The translations under genes were made by a program, and so were the position numbers. The notes beneath the pieces were generated by a model. That model worked only from the letters and a program-made list of their open reading frames with translations, ran no database searches and was not told where the DNA came from. Positions 27,737-36,719 of a DNA stretch of 64,000 nt are shown one piece after another. Position 1 is the first letter of the stretch. Each line of letters opens with the position of its first letter. The stretch comes from Hyphomicrobiales bacterium. GTDB taxonomy: Bacteria; Pseudomonadota; Alphaproteobacteria; Rhizobiales; Rhizobiaceae. The stretch is taken from contig UCHV01000024.1 in assembly GCA_900472395.1 (NCBI GenBank), positions 1 to 64,000 on the forward strand, given 5' to 3'.

Positions 27737-27901
27737 ATGCTTCTGGAACAACACATTGAAGAGCTGCGCCTGGAATTGAATGCATCGAACGACGCCACCG
27801 AGCGCTGCGAGATTAAGGTCGAACTCGAACTGGCGCAGGCTGAGCTTGCCGTGATCATCGCCGAACAGGAGGGCCTGGTGTCAGCTGAGCCTCCCTTCTG
27901 A
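27737..27901 (+). CDS. Small coiled-coil hypothetical protein
   Basis: 54 residues from an ATG preceded by CAAGGAGACGAAG. LEQHIEELRLELNASNDATE and the following ELELAQAELAVIIAEQEG form one long amphipathic helix, likely a coiled coil. A terminator hairpin starts inside its last codons. Small proteins of this type recur on rhizobial plasmids, and no function is known to me. Confidence 0.7.
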   Translation: MLLEQHIEELRLELNASNDATERCEIKVELELAQAELAVIIAEQEGLVSAEPPF

Positions 27902-27911
27902 GGGAGGCTTT
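27889..27911 (+). terminator. Terminator overlapping the stop codon
   Basis: GCCTCCCT (27889-27896), TCTG loop, AGGGAGGC (27901-27908) and TTTC. The stem includes the stop of the 27737 gene. Confidence 0.7.
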
Positions 27912-28107
27912 CGCCTTCTGACTTCGTCCCGCCGGATCGACCGGCGCGCCGGGCGCGACGCTTCGCTTTAGAGCCGAGGCATGATAGCTGCAGGGAACTT
28001 TCGAGCTTCCTTAGCTCTTCCTCTCTACCTCGAGAAAGATTGAAGCCGACAGACATGATCGATAGCTGAGGTACGCCAGGAGCAATTTCGCCGACATATG
28101 TCGATTG

Positions 28108-28438
28108 TCAAAGCAGGTTTCGCCGCCAGACCGGGCGATAACCCCGGCCACGCTTCTGGCGCAGAATATTCAGAAAGAGCGACACCGCCTCTTTTTCGTT
28201 CTCAACGATATGTAGTTTTGATTGCCCGCGTGTTCCGATCCGGGTGCAGTCGCGTCAGGCAGAGCTGACCGAACAGTGTCGTCGAGATTTCCATGACATA
28301 GTAGCGCGCCATATTTTTCAGGGCATCCGATCGTTCGACATAAACCTGATAGGGTTGTGAGATTATGCCGGCAGTATCGGCGATCTCGCCATTGCCGTCC
28401 AACGACAGTTGTGAATCAGTCGGTGGACTTCGATTCAT
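28108..28438 (-). pseudogene. WGR-domain protein, frameshifted
   Basis: Leftward from 28438: YQVYVERSDALKNMARYYVM, EISTTLFGQLCLTR, then a frame change, IGTRGQSKLHIVENEKEAVS, LFLNILRQKRGRGYRPVW and a stop at 28108. This is the small WGR domain found on many rhizobial plasmids, but the W-G-R signature itself should sit exactly at the break (near 28245), where the DNA reads CTGCACCCGGATCGG. The break looks like a short scramble, not a clean one-base slip. As it stands the gene makes only a 78-residue truncated product. Confidence 0.75.
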
Positions 28439-29045
28439 AATTGTGATGAATGCCCGGCCGAAATTTGGAGCAATCTGGACGAACAGCGTTGGCGTCTTGA
28501 GTTCGGCGTGGCTGAGAACGATGACTGAGATCGATGGCAGGATAGGCTATTGGTATACCAATTGCCGTTTCGCCCGAGGGGCGAGTGGTGGGCGAGGAGT
28601 GTGCGGGCCTCCAAATCCTGAGAATGCCTCCGTAGAAAAGAGTGACGAAGCATCCTGCGACACTGCAAAGGATGGAAAAACGCAGTCGAATGACGGGGGA
28701 TCACTTGCCGGTTGCGTCGGCGAACAGGTGTTTCGGCAGATCGGCGAGTGAGCGTGCAGGTTAACCGCCGAATATGTGCAGGCGTGAATCGGCGGATAGC
28801 CTGATGAGTGACTGCGGCAATCGGTGAGGATGCGAGAGCGCACACCGGTGAACAGGGGAGAAGTCAATCGGGCGAACCGGCGTTTGAACGGATCGGTGTT
28901 GAGCGAATAGGTTCATCGGTCAAACGGTTGGATCTGCGTGACCTGCGTTGTGGAAGGCCGAGGGGCATGGCAAAGGCAGCGTCGCAAAATGCCAGCGCGC
29001 ACATGAGGTGCGAGACCATCTTGCGAGATGGAAATTCCGGCGATA
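28439..29045. other. Intergenic region with degenerate short repeats
   Basis: No gene supported. Between 28736 and 28925 a motif close to ATCGGYGAA recurs about seven times at irregular spacing (near 28738, 28787, 28818, 28852, 28875, 28899 and 28914). The region lies just upstream of the transfer genes and could be regulatory or a degenerate iteron array. Confidence 0.4.
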
Positions 29046-29049
29046 AAAA

Positions 29050-29065
29050 TTACTCTTGAGTGTAA
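29050..29065. promoter_or_regulatory. Transfer-region operator, copy 1
   Basis: TTACTC-TTGA-GTGTAA, an inverted repeat inside AAATTACTCT-TG-AGTGTAATTT. It ends 14 bases before the start of the 29080 gene. It is one of four sites fitting TTAYAC-N4-GTGYAA in this window, all in front of transfer-related genes. Confidence 0.6.
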
Positions 29066-29079
29066 TTTATTCGTGGTGA

Positions 29080-29814
29080 TTGCAACTGACGAACGCTCGA
29101 TCTTTTTTGACGAAAGACCGGTTCCCGGATCATGTCGTGGTCGTCGTTCGACCGACCGCCCTTGTGAACTATGCTGGCTTCAAGCCGGGTGATGATTTGC
29201 CATCCAGGCCTTGGAAAAAGCTTGATGGGTACGTCCTGGTCGAGATTCCAGGCGGTCGAACCCAGAATATAGAACGGTCCATTCTTGATCGCCTTCATGC
29301 GACCGCCGCCATGATGGATGGCGGCCTGGGGTCCATATGTGTGAGTTGCCATGAGGCGCTCCACACAGCTTCCATTAGGGCAGCAGCGACGAACAGCCTC
29401 GCACGGCTGGGTGCGCTGCGCCTGCTGGTCAACAAGGTGCTGCCTATCTTCTCCTCTCATGTCGAATGGACTGAGTTCAGGCTCGGCACGACCATTGAGG
29501 AGGATCGCCTGCCGCATCTCGACTATGCGCCGATGCTGATCTGCGACGCTGCAAGGCTCGCCGGGACGACCGGTACAGTCGAACACTGGCACAGCTTTGC
29601 TCGCGACGATTATGCGTTGAGCATCAAGGGCCATGTGCACCGGGAGATGCTCCGTGAGGATGTGAGCGACGGTCTAGAAAGCGCCGTTGCGGTCATTTCT
29701 GATCTCGGTCTTTTCGCGACCGAACTCCATGTGGCTCAGTCCGCATTCTCTTTCCGTTCTCTCGCCGGCGACTTCTTCATCGACGCATGGATCGACGCGG
29801 GCTATCGCCGCTAA
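29080..29814 (+). CDS. Unknown protein at the head of the T4SS region
   Basis: 244 residues in frame with a TTG at 29080. Other near starts are possible, since no ATG lies early. VVVVVRPTALVNYAGFKPGD and PWKKLDGYVLVEIPGGRTQN begin the protein. Mixed alpha/beta composition, with no signal peptide or membrane segment. I do not recognise a family. It is followed 16 bases later by a lipoprotein gene and preceded by operator copy 1, so it is probably part of the transfer regulon. Confidence 0.6.
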   Translation: MQLTNARSFLTKDRFPDHVVVVVRPTALVNYAGFKPGDDLPSRPWKKLDGYVLVEIPGGRTQNIERSILDRLHATAAMMDGGLGSICVSCHEALHTASIRAAATNSLARLGALRLLVNKVLPIFSSHVEWTEFRLGTTIEEDRLPHLDYAPMLICDAARLAGTTGTVEHWHSFARDDYALSIKGHVHREMLREDVSDGLESAVAVISDLGLFATELHVAQSAFSFRSLAGDFFIDAWIDAGYRR

Positions 29815-29830
29815 ACCTAGGAGGAACAAA

Positions 29831-30289
29831 ATGCTGAAACTGAGTGCACTTTGCCTGGTCTCGACCTTTACGGTATCATTGGCGGGATGTGCGAGCGCCG
29901 ATCCGCGCCCGCGTTCGTTACCAACTTCACCCTATACCTATCTAAGTCTCGCTGACTGCAGGCAGTATGGCCTTCGGATCGTTGATTGCCAGTTAGAATA
30001 CGGCACGGAATTCGTGCGTTATCGTCTGGGCTCGGTTCAGCGGATGGGTCGCGAATATGCGTCTGGTCACGACCAGCGGTATCTGGTCGCCGCGTGCGCT
30101 TCTGCGCCGCGCATTCAAAAAGAGCTTCCAATCCATAGCTGCCAAATTTATGGGGCGCGATCGGGGGTGCATGCCGGCTCGGTGCCGGTCAAGGGCGCCG
30201 CGGCGATCCGGCTCGCCCAGTTGTTGGGGGATCAGGAGCAAATCCAGTATCGCTGGACGCCGGATCGGTGGTCGCGAGTAAGTAATTGA
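29831..30289 (+). CDS. Predicted lipoprotein upstream of virB1
   Basis: 152 residues from the ATG at 29831 with GGAGGAAC upstream. It begins MLKLSALCLVSTFTVSLAGC, a signal peptide with a lipobox (SLAGC, cysteine at 20), so the mature protein would be anchored in a periplasm-facing membrane. The rest has several cysteines and no known domain. It is in one unit with the 29080 gene. It could be a T4SS outer-membrane or surface accessory. Confidence 0.7.
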   Translation: MLKLSALCLVSTFTVSLAGCASADPRPRSLPTSPYTYLSLADCRQYGLRIVDCQLEYGTEFVRYRLGSVQRMGREYASGHDQRYLVAACASAPRIQKELPIHSCQIYGARSGVHAGSVPVKGAAAIRLAQLLGDQEQIQYRWTPDRWSRVSN

Positions 30290-30335
30290 AATTACATGTT
30301 GTTCGCAAGGATCTCGGAAAATAGCGACGCATAAA

Positions 30336-30351
30336 TTACACTTGAGTGCTA
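30336..30351. promoter_or_regulatory. Transfer-region operator, copy 2
   Basis: TTACAC-TTGA-GTGCTA, within AAATTACACTTGAGTGCTAT. The left half is an exact match and the right half is diverged. It lies 73 bases upstream of the virB1 start. Confidence 0.55.
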
Positions 30352-30389
30352 TTTTAGGTTGATTTGTGCGAGAGAATGCGGTTCAAAAC

Positions 30390-30405
30390 TTATACCGAAG
30401 TGTAA
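30390..30405. promoter_or_regulatory. Transfer-region operator, copy 3
   Basis: TTATAC-CGAA-GTGTAA, 18 bases upstream of the virB1 ATG and 54 bases centre-to-centre from copy 2, close to five helical turns. Pairing of sites suggests cooperative binding. Confidence 0.55.
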
Positions 30406-30423
30406 TTATGAACCGGTTCGAAA

Positions 30424-31533
30424 ATGGATTGTCGCTCGCTTTATCTCAAGAGGTTACCCCAAGAACACCGGTCACGCAGTCGCGTTTGGTGCGTATTCGC
30501 CTCGGTCTTTTTCCTCACAGGACATGCGTCGAGCCTCGGCGCCGAACATCATATCCTGAAAGGCAAGACGGTCGACAGGCATCCTGCGGGTTCAAGCGCA
30601 GCGCCGAAATCTGCCAGGCAGCTATCGGGATCGACGTTACCGGCGGAATCGTCCCGACTGCGTTCTGTTTCTGGCCCAGTGATGAAATTGGAAGGCCTCG
30701 CAACGCGGTCGATCAGGACGCTGCAGGGCTCGAACTATCCCCTGCCTATATCCATAGGCCGCCCGACGATGCGCGCAACGCATCCTTCTCCTCCTGAGAC
30801 GAACAGAGATGAGGGTATGAAACGCCAACGTGCTGCCTACTCGCTCGGGGAAACGCCGGCCGAAACCGGATCAGAGGCGAATACAGTCACTGCAAACACA
30901 TCTCATACCGTGATGCCGCGGAGCGATCTTCTCGATGGCGTACCGGAAGCCTACGCGGCACTCGTTGTCCGGATCGCGGCAGAGGAAGCGGTCGATCCGA
31001 ACTGGGTGCTCGCTGTGATGCGTGCTGAAAACGCGGGCTTCGATCGGCAGCTGGCGAGCCCGTCAGGTGCTATCGGTCTCATGCAGGTCATGCCACGGAT
31101 TGGAACGGTCTTCGGTGCATCCGACTTGACCGACCCCGAACAGAACATTCGCGCCGGAACGCGCTTCTTGCACCTGCTGATTGCCAAATACAGCAATCCT
31201 GTCCTGGTCGCGTCAGCCTACAACGCCGGTGAGCCGAGCGTCGATGCCAACCATTCGCTGCCGTTGATCCAGGAGACCGCCGACTATGTCACGCGGGTCG
31301 TCGGATACTTTACCGGGATGCCAGCAGCCTTACCGGCGGTTCACGCGGCGATGCGGCCTCAGCCAGGCACCCCGCCCACCGCACACAGGGGACGCATCGA
31401 ACGTGTGAAGTCTCCCATGCTCGTTTTCTCAGTTCCGGAACCATCAGCGCAACTTGGCCCCGCTTCTCAGGAGCCTGGTCCCGTCGTCGCGGGCGTTTCG
31501 GACAAGATCGTCAAGGAAGAGGTAATTCCATGA
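30424..31533 (+). CDS. virB1: VirB1-like lytic transglycosylase
   Basis: 369 residues. A hydrophobic export segment (VWCVFASVFFLTGHASSLGA, about 21-40), a 120-residue low-complexity linker, then a SLT domain: catalytic glutamate in VLAVMRAENAGF, SGAIGLMQVMP, NIRAGTRFL and ASAYNAGEP. It cuts peptidoglycan so that the T4SS channel can be assembled. The stop overlaps the virB2 start (ATGA). Longer than usual VirB1 proteins because of the linker and a proline-rich tail. Confidence 0.9.
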   Translation: MDCRSLYLKRLPQEHRSRSRVWCVFASVFFLTGHASSLGAEHHILKGKTVDRHPAGSSAAPKSARQLSGSTLPAESSRLRSVSGPVMKLEGLATRSIRTLQGSNYPLPISIGRPTMRATHPSPPETNRDEGMKRQRAAYSLGETPAETGSEANTVTANTSHTVMPRSDLLDGVPEAYAALVVRIAAEEAVDPNWVLAVMRAENAGFDRQLASPSGAIGLMQVMPRIGTVFGASDLTDPEQNIRAGTRFLHLLIAKYSNPVLVASAYNAGEPSVDANHSLPLIQETADYVTRVVGYFTGMPAALPAVHAAMRPQPGTPPTAHRGRIERVKSPMLVFSVPEPSAQLGPASQEPGPVVAGVSDKIVKEEVIP

Positions 31534-31898
31534 GAAACATCGCAATCGCAGTCAAGATCGTAACGCTTCAAGCAACAGCCGGCTTTTATTGGCTCGAAAG
31601 GCACAAGGCTTTTGGCAAGACGGCTATGGTCGCCGCAATAAGCATGATGCTTGTGTTGGTCCAGTACGAGCCCGCCGCGGCCCAGAACCTGGACGCGCTT
31701 CAGAACGCAGCTGACAGGCTCGTGCAATTTTTCACCGGACCTTTCGGACGCTCGGTCGGTGCGATCGCCTTCATCGGCATGTTTCTGGCCGCTGCCTTCG
31801 GCTACTGGTCCTGGGGTGCGCTGCTTCGGGTCGGTGGCAGCCTTGCCGGCATGTTCGCGGCCGCTGAACTCGTCGATTTTCTTGCCGGGGGTGCCTGA
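31530..31898 (+). CDS. virB2: VirB2-like major pilin
   Basis: 122 residues. Long leader ending in EPAAAQ at about 52, where signal peptidase should cut. The mature part has two hydrophobic helices (SVGAIAFIGMFLAAAFGYW and a following GGSLAGMFAAAELVDFL) in the VirB2/TrbC arrangement. It forms the conjugative pilus and channel lining. It sits between virB1 and virB3 in the normal order. Confidence 0.88.
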   Translation: MRNIAIAVKIVTLQATAGFYWLERHKAFGKTAMVAAISMMLVLVQYEPAAAQNLDALQNAADRLVQFFTGPFGRSVGAIAFIGMFLAAAFGYWSWGALLRVGGSLAGMFAAAELVDFLAGGA

Positions 31899-31900
31899 TC

Positions 31901-32227
31901 ATGACGGGCGCCGGGAACACCCATGATGGGATCGATGAGACCATCGAAAGCTACCCAGTCATCCTTGCCCTCACTCGTCCACCGACCGTCATGGGCATCC
32001 CCTACACCTACTTCCTCGCCGAATGCTTCGTGTCGTTGATGGTCTTCATGATCCTCGGATCGATCCTCTGGTTCCCGGCCGCTTTCCTTGTGCTCCACGG
32101 TGCTCTCTACGTGCTCACCGTCAAGCTCGATCTCTGGTTCTTCGACATCGTCGGACGGCTCAGCATGTGCGGCGTCAACCCCCTCGGTCGCCGGCTGGGC
32201 GGCGGCGTCAGAACCTACGGAGCATAG
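31901..32227 (+). CDS. virB3: VirB3-like inner-membrane protein
   Basis: 108 residues, two bases after virB2. YPVILALTRPPTVMGIPYTY is the VirB3 signature, followed by hydrophobic segments (FLAECFVSLMVFMILGSILW and FPAAFLVLHGALYVLTVKL). VirB3 works with VirB4 in the inner-membrane complex. Confidence 0.9.
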   Translation: MTGAGNTHDGIDETIESYPVILALTRPPTVMGIPYTYFLAECFVSLMVFMILGSILWFPAAFLVLHGALYVLTVKLDLWFFDIVGRLSMCGVNPLGRRLGGGVRTYGA

Positions 32228-32230
32228 GCG

Positions 32231-34750
32231 ATGAGCACGTTGGCACGATCCTTGAAAGGGAGCTTGGCGAAAGGTTGGGAAATCTTCGCAGACAGAAACG
32301 TGGCGGCTCACGTTCCTTTCCATTACCCGCACGAAAACGGCATCATCCGGCTTAAGAACGATTGCCTCGTCTCGACCATCCAACTAACCGGATTTTCGTT
32401 CGAGACCGCGGACATCGAAACAATCAACATATTGCAGCGCCAGCGAAACGCAGCTTTCCGCGCCATCTCGTCGATCGGCAGTTTCGCGCTCTATACCCAT
32501 GTTGTCAGGCGCAAGGTCGCGCCGTCACTTCCGTCGATCTACAGCGATCCGTTCATGCAGCGTCTTGATGATGTTTACCAGTCGAGCATCTCCAGGAACG
32601 AGATGTTCGTCAACGATACTTATGTCTCGCTGGTCGCGCGACCACTGTTCAAAAAAGGTTCGACGCTGTCTCGTCTGATCGGGATCGGCGGCGATGTCGT
32701 GCGACGAGACCAGTTCCAAGCGATGCGCGATCGGCTCGTGGAGGCAACGCGCGCGCTGGAAAAGTCGCTCGCGCTCTATAGCCCAAAGGTATTGCGTGAC
32801 GTTCAGCGTGTCGAGACCGCTCTTGGAGACGGCCGAACGATATACAAGGCGATCGCCGACGATGGGCTACTGGAGGAGGGCGCTCGCAGGATCTGGTTCT
32901 CCGAACAATGCGAGTTCTTTTTTACCCTCTTGAACGGTGGGCGTGTGCGTCCGATCCGCCTTGGCAGTATCCCGATCGATGCAATGCTGCCGGCTCGCCG
33001 GACGTCGATTGGCAATCGCATCATCCATCTGCAAGGCGACACGGCTGATGACGATCGGTTTGCAGCCATGGTGTCGCTGAAGGAATATCCGCCTGAGACT
33101 GGCGCTGGAATGCTCGACTACGTTCTCAAGCTCCCCTTCGAGATGGTGCTGACCCAATCGATGTCCTTCGTCGACGACATGTCCGCGCGTGGTCGGATCG
33201 AGCGTCTCGATCGCCAGATGTCGAAGGCGGATGAGGGAGGATCGAGCGTGCAGGCCAATCTCGACATTGCCCGTGACGAACTTGCCCGCAAGCGTGTCGC
33301 TTTCACAGAGCACCATCTGACCGTCATGCCGGTCGCCAAATCCACAGCGCAGCTGGACGATGCGGTCGCTCTGATTGGTAATGAGCTCGGAGCATTGGGC
33401 GCATCCTACGTGCGCGAGGACCTGAATGCGGAGCCTGCCTACTGGGCACAGCTGCCGGGCAATCAAGCCTATATCTCGCGCCGGGCGGTGATTTCGACTT
33501 TGAACTGTGCCGGATTGAGCAGCTTTCACGCCTATCCCTATGGAAAGCCGGAAGGCAACCATTGGGGTCCAGCGATCACGATTTTCGAGACGACGTCAGG
33601 CACGCCCTTCTTTTTCAATTTTCATCAGGGCGATGTCGGACATGCGACCGTCTTCGGGCCGACCGGTTCCGGAAAAACAGTGATCATGTCCTTCCTGATC
33701 CTTCAAGCTTATCGCGTCAGTCCGCGGCTGAAGACAATCGTCTTCGACAAGGATCGAGGCCTCGACATAATGGTGAGGGCGGCGGGCGGGACATACGCGA
33801 CACTCGAACCGGGCGAACCTTCAGGTTGGAACCCGTTGCTTCTCGACGACAATGAGGAAAACCGCGTCTTTCTCTATGGCCTGCTCAGCTTCATGCTACG
33901 GCCGACGAAGGACGGGGAGAACCTCTCACCTCAGGAAGAAGGCATCATTCGTAATGCCATCAATTCCGTTCTGAAGACCAAGGACCGATCCTACCGCCGC
34001 CTTTCGTCCTTGCGCGCTCTGCTTGCCGGCAGCGAACGCACCGAAAGCAGCCTGATCGCCAGGCTCGACAAGTGGGTCGATAATGGACCGTACGCCTGGT
34101 TGTTCGACAATGCCGGCGACAGTCTCGATCTGTCCAAGCCGATGATCGGCTTCGACATGACCTCCATCCTCGACGATCCGACGGTGAGGACTGCAGCACT
34201 CCTCTACATGTTTCATCGGCTAGACAAGATCTACGACGGCAAGGCACCGATCATCAACCTTATGGACGAAGCATGGAAGCTGCTCGACGACGAAGAATTC
34301 AAGCGAACAATGAAGGATTACTTCAAGACCATCCGGAAGCGAAACGGTCTTGTCATTTTCGGGACGCAGTCGGCCGACGATGTTGTCCAGTCTACAGTCA
34401 GCCGCACCATTATCGAGCAGACCTCCACCAATATCTTCTTTGCGAATCCGAAGGCGGACGAGGGCTCCTACATGAAGCATTTCGGTCTTTCGAGGGCCGA
34501 ATTTGAGTGGGTGAAAAACGGAGATCCAAGCTCTCGCTTCATGTTGATCAAGCACGCAAAGAGCAGCGTCATCGCGCGCGTCGACATGTCCCACATGCCC
34601 GAGTTCATCAAGGTCCTGTCTGGGCGGGAAGAGACCGTCCGCGAGGTCGAGATGCTCCGCGACAAACACGGTGACGACCCACGGGATTGGCTGTCGAAAT
34701 TCTGCGATTGGGAGGGGAACGTGCGCGATGAAAACGTCAAGACTTCCTGA
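32231..34750 (+). CDS. virB4: VirB4 ATPase
   Basis: 839 residues, three bases after virB3. The N-terminal CagE/TrbE/VirB family domain is followed by Walker A FGPTGSGKT at about 474-482 and Walker B IINLMDEAWKLLDD near 675, with ...IFGTQSADDVVQS and the C-terminal GLSRAEFEWVKN. It powers pilus assembly and substrate transfer. Length is normal for the family. The last 23 bases overlap the next gene. Confidence 0.97.
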   Translation: MSTLARSLKGSLAKGWEIFADRNVAAHVPFHYPHENGIIRLKNDCLVSTIQLTGFSFETADIETINILQRQRNAAFRAISSIGSFALYTHVVRRKVAPSLPSIYSDPFMQRLDDVYQSSISRNEMFVNDTYVSLVARPLFKKGSTLSRLIGIGGDVVRRDQFQAMRDRLVEATRALEKSLALYSPKVLRDVQRVETALGDGRTIYKAIADDGLLEEGARRIWFSEQCEFFFTLLNGGRVRPIRLGSIPIDAMLPARRTSIGNRIIHLQGDTADDDRFAAMVSLKEYPPETGAGMLDYVLKLPFEMVLTQSMSFVDDMSARGRIERLDRQMSKADEGGSSVQANLDIARDELARKRVAFTEHHLTVMPVAKSTAQLDDAVALIGNELGALGASYVREDLNAEPAYWAQLPGNQAYISRRAVISTLNCAGLSSFHAYPYGKPEGNHWGPAITIFETTSGTPFFFNFHQGDVGHATVFGPTGSGKTVIMSFLILQAYRVSPRLKTIVFDKDRGLDIMVRAAGGTYATLEPGEPSGWNPLLLDDNEENRVFLYGLLSFMLRPTKDGENLSPQEEGIIRNAINSVLKTKDRSYRRLSSLRALLAGSERTESSLIARLDKWVDNGPYAWLFDNAGDSLDLSKPMIGFDMTSILDDPTVRTAALLYMFHRLDKIYDGKAPIINLMDEAWKLLDDEEFKRTMKDYFKTIRKRNGLVIFGTQSADDVVQSTVSRTIIEQTSTNIFFANPKADEGSYMKHFGLSRAEFEWVKNGDPSSRFMLIKHAKSSVIARVDMSHMPEFIKVLSGREETVREVEMLRDKHGDDPRDWLSKFCDWEGNVRDENVKTS

Positions 34751-35906
34751 ACTGGCAATCGTCGGCGTTTTTGCGTCCGCGACGATCGTCGTGCCCTCGG
34801 TGTCTCGCGCCCAGGTCCCGATCATCGATGGTACGCGCTTGGAAAGTGGCCAAGCGACACGCGACAGTTACCGGGCCTACCAGGCCGACACGCAAGGAGT
34901 GAAAGGAGCCTCCGGTGGGACCGTCGATAGCGTCGCTCCGGGACTGGGATCCGGAACGCCGGCAGATTGTTCCGCACAGGGTATGACCGGCGCAACCGCG
35001 CCAGCAGGCCCATCAATGAAAACCCCGAGCCGACAGGAAGTCGCCCGCATGGTCGAGACCGAGGCGATCCGGCAGTGCGTCGATCCCAATTTTTTTGCGA
35101 TGGCAATTGCGGAACAGGAATCGCGGTTCCGCCAGTCGGCCCGTTCCGGAGCCGGGGCAATCGGTGTGACGCAGCTTATGCCAGGGACCGCTGCTGGCCT
35201 TGGTGTCAATCCTTACGATAGCCGAGACAATATCCGCGGTGGCATCAAATACATCAAGCAGTTGCAGGGCATGTTTGGTGACCGCTACGACTTGATAGCT
35301 GCAGGTTACAACGCGGGCCCTTATCGGCAGTCGCTTCAAAACGGTCAGATCCCGAATATTTCCGAAACCCAGCACTACGTCAAAAGGGTCGTGGCCTATC
35401 ACGAGCGCAACAAGGCCGAGAACGGCGCTCGCACATCAATCGGAACCGAGACGCGTGAGCCTGAATTGATCAACGACACAACTGGCTGTGGCGACCTGCT
35501 TAAAAGAGCGCTGGATCGCAACACGCGCGTCCAGCTCGATCGTGCAACGACGTGGAATGCGTTCACCCGAACGTCGCTCGAGGCTAACCGGCAATATCTC
35601 CAGCGCCTCCAGGCCGGTCTGCAATCATCATCCGCCAGCCTGCGGGGCTCGGGTGCAGGTCATTCCAATGACCACGATGGATCGCTGATAATGGCGCAAA
35701 TACAGTGCCCGACGACGATTATCGACACAGGGGGAACGCGTTGCTTTGCCATCCCGGCCAATGCCACGACAGCGCAGATCCAGCGCTGGCTCGAGGACCT
35801 CCAGGAGGAGGCGCGCGCTCATGGTAACGCCGCAACCTTTTCGGCAATGCAGGATCCCGCACTCGGCCTGGTGACGATGGTCGACGTCCGACCAATAGAA
35901 CCATGA
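34728..35906 (+). CDS. Second lytic transglycosylase within the virB operon
   Basis: 392 residues from MKTSRLPELAIVGVFASATI (ATG at 34728, inside the virB4 end). Signal peptide ending at SRAQ (about 30). The mature N-terminus AQVPIIDGTRL resembles the start of VirB5-type proteins. SLT domain at about 115-230: FFAMAIAEQESRFRQSAR with catalytic E, AGAIGVTQLMPGTAAGLGV, NIRGGIKYI and AAGYNAGP. A helical 130-residue C-terminal part follows. Two transglycosylases in one T4SS operon are unusual. Confidence 0.88.
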   Translation: MKTSRLPELAIVGVFASATIVVPSVSRAQVPIIDGTRLESGQATRDSYRAYQADTQGVKGASGGTVDSVAPGLGSGTPADCSAQGMTGATAPAGPSMKTPSRQEVARMVETEAIRQCVDPNFFAMAIAEQESRFRQSARSGAGAIGVTQLMPGTAAGLGVNPYDSRDNIRGGIKYIKQLQGMFGDRYDLIAAGYNAGPYRQSLQNGQIPNISETQHYVKRVVAYHERNKAENGARTSIGTETREPELINDTTGCGDLLKRALDRNTRVQLDRATTWNAFTRTSLEANRQYLQRLQAGLQSSSASLRGSGAGHSNDHDGSLIMAQIQCPTTIIDTGGTRCFAIPANATTAQIQRWLEDLQEEARAHGNAATFSAMQDPALGLVTMVDVRPIEP

Positions 35907-35927
35907 AAAGCAGCAGAGGAGAGGCTT

Positions 35928-36719
35928 ATGAACAGGATATTTCTTGCCGTCGCTCTTGGTGTCAATGCCACGCAAAACGCTTTCGCACAGGTCCCGGTCA
36001 AGGATTCGGAAAATATCGAAGCTGCTCAGGAAATTGAGCGACTTTCAAAGCAGATTCAGCAGGATACGTCCATCGTCAAAGACAATGTGACGAAGACCCT
36101 GCGGGCGATTGTCGGCGACCGCACGCAAGATGCCGGCCAGTTTGCCAAGCTCGCAACCGGAAACGGTTTCAGCATGGGGCAGGCTCCCGACTTCAATGCG
36201 ATCCTGTCGGGCAACCAAGCTGTGTTCGGCGATATCAGCGGCCAGTTCCAGAAAACAGCTGCCAAGCTGATCAACGGTCTCAACCTTGTGAAAATGGTTG
36301 TCGATACCGCCGAAAGTAGCGAATTGTCGGGCGCCAATCAGGCCTATTCTCAAGGGGTCAATGCCTTGACGAGCCTGACGGCGCTTACCGACGCGATGAA
36401 CAGCGCGACGAAAGAGCGCCAGAACGCCTTCATGCAGGCGAGCGAAAAAATCGGCACAGCGCAGGATCTGAAGGGCGCGCTGGAGCAGAACACTCAGATG
36501 GTACTGCAGGGAAACCAGACTGCCAATGAGGCCGTCGGCTCCCTGAACAGCCAGGTGATGCTGCTGAACCAGCAATACAAGGCGGCTCTCTCGACCTCCT
36601 CGCAGAACCTGAAGACCTTCGCCACCTTGCCAGACAGTGTCATCCGCAACGGCGGAGCCAGCACCGGGAGGACGTCGGTACGCGATCAGTTGAAGGCTTT
36701 CGAGAAGCAATCCCGATGA
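35928..36719 (+). CDS. virB5: VirB5-like minor pilus protein
   Basis: 263 residues with a signal peptide (MNRIFLAVALGVNATQNAFA, cut near 20) and a mature start QVPVKDSENIEAAQEIERL. The remainder is long helices rich in Q, N and A, as in VirB5/TraC proteins, with a conserved-looking QNTQMVLQGNQTANEAVGSL. VirB5 caps the pilus and contacts recipients. Its place after virB4 and before virB6 fits. Sequence conservation in this family is low. Confidence 0.8.
   Translation: MNRIFLAVALGVNATQNAFAQVPVKDSENIEAAQEIERLSKQIQQDTSIVKDNVTKTLRAIVGDRTQDAGQFAKLATGNGFSMGQAPDFNAILSGNQAVFGDISGQFQKTAAKLINGLNLVKMVVDTAESSELSGANQAYSQGVNALTSLTALTDAMNSATKERQNAFMQASEKIGTAQDLKGALEQNTQMVLQGNQTANEAVGSLNSQVMLLNQQYKAALSTSSQNLKTFATLPDSVIRNGGASTGRTSVRDQLKAFEKQSR

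Noticed and set aside
30552..30590. TATCCTG and CATCCTGC, similar to nick sites of VirD2/RP4-type relaxases
   Set aside because: They lie inside the virB1 coding region, far from the relaxase genes and without flanking inverted repeats. Taken as chance.
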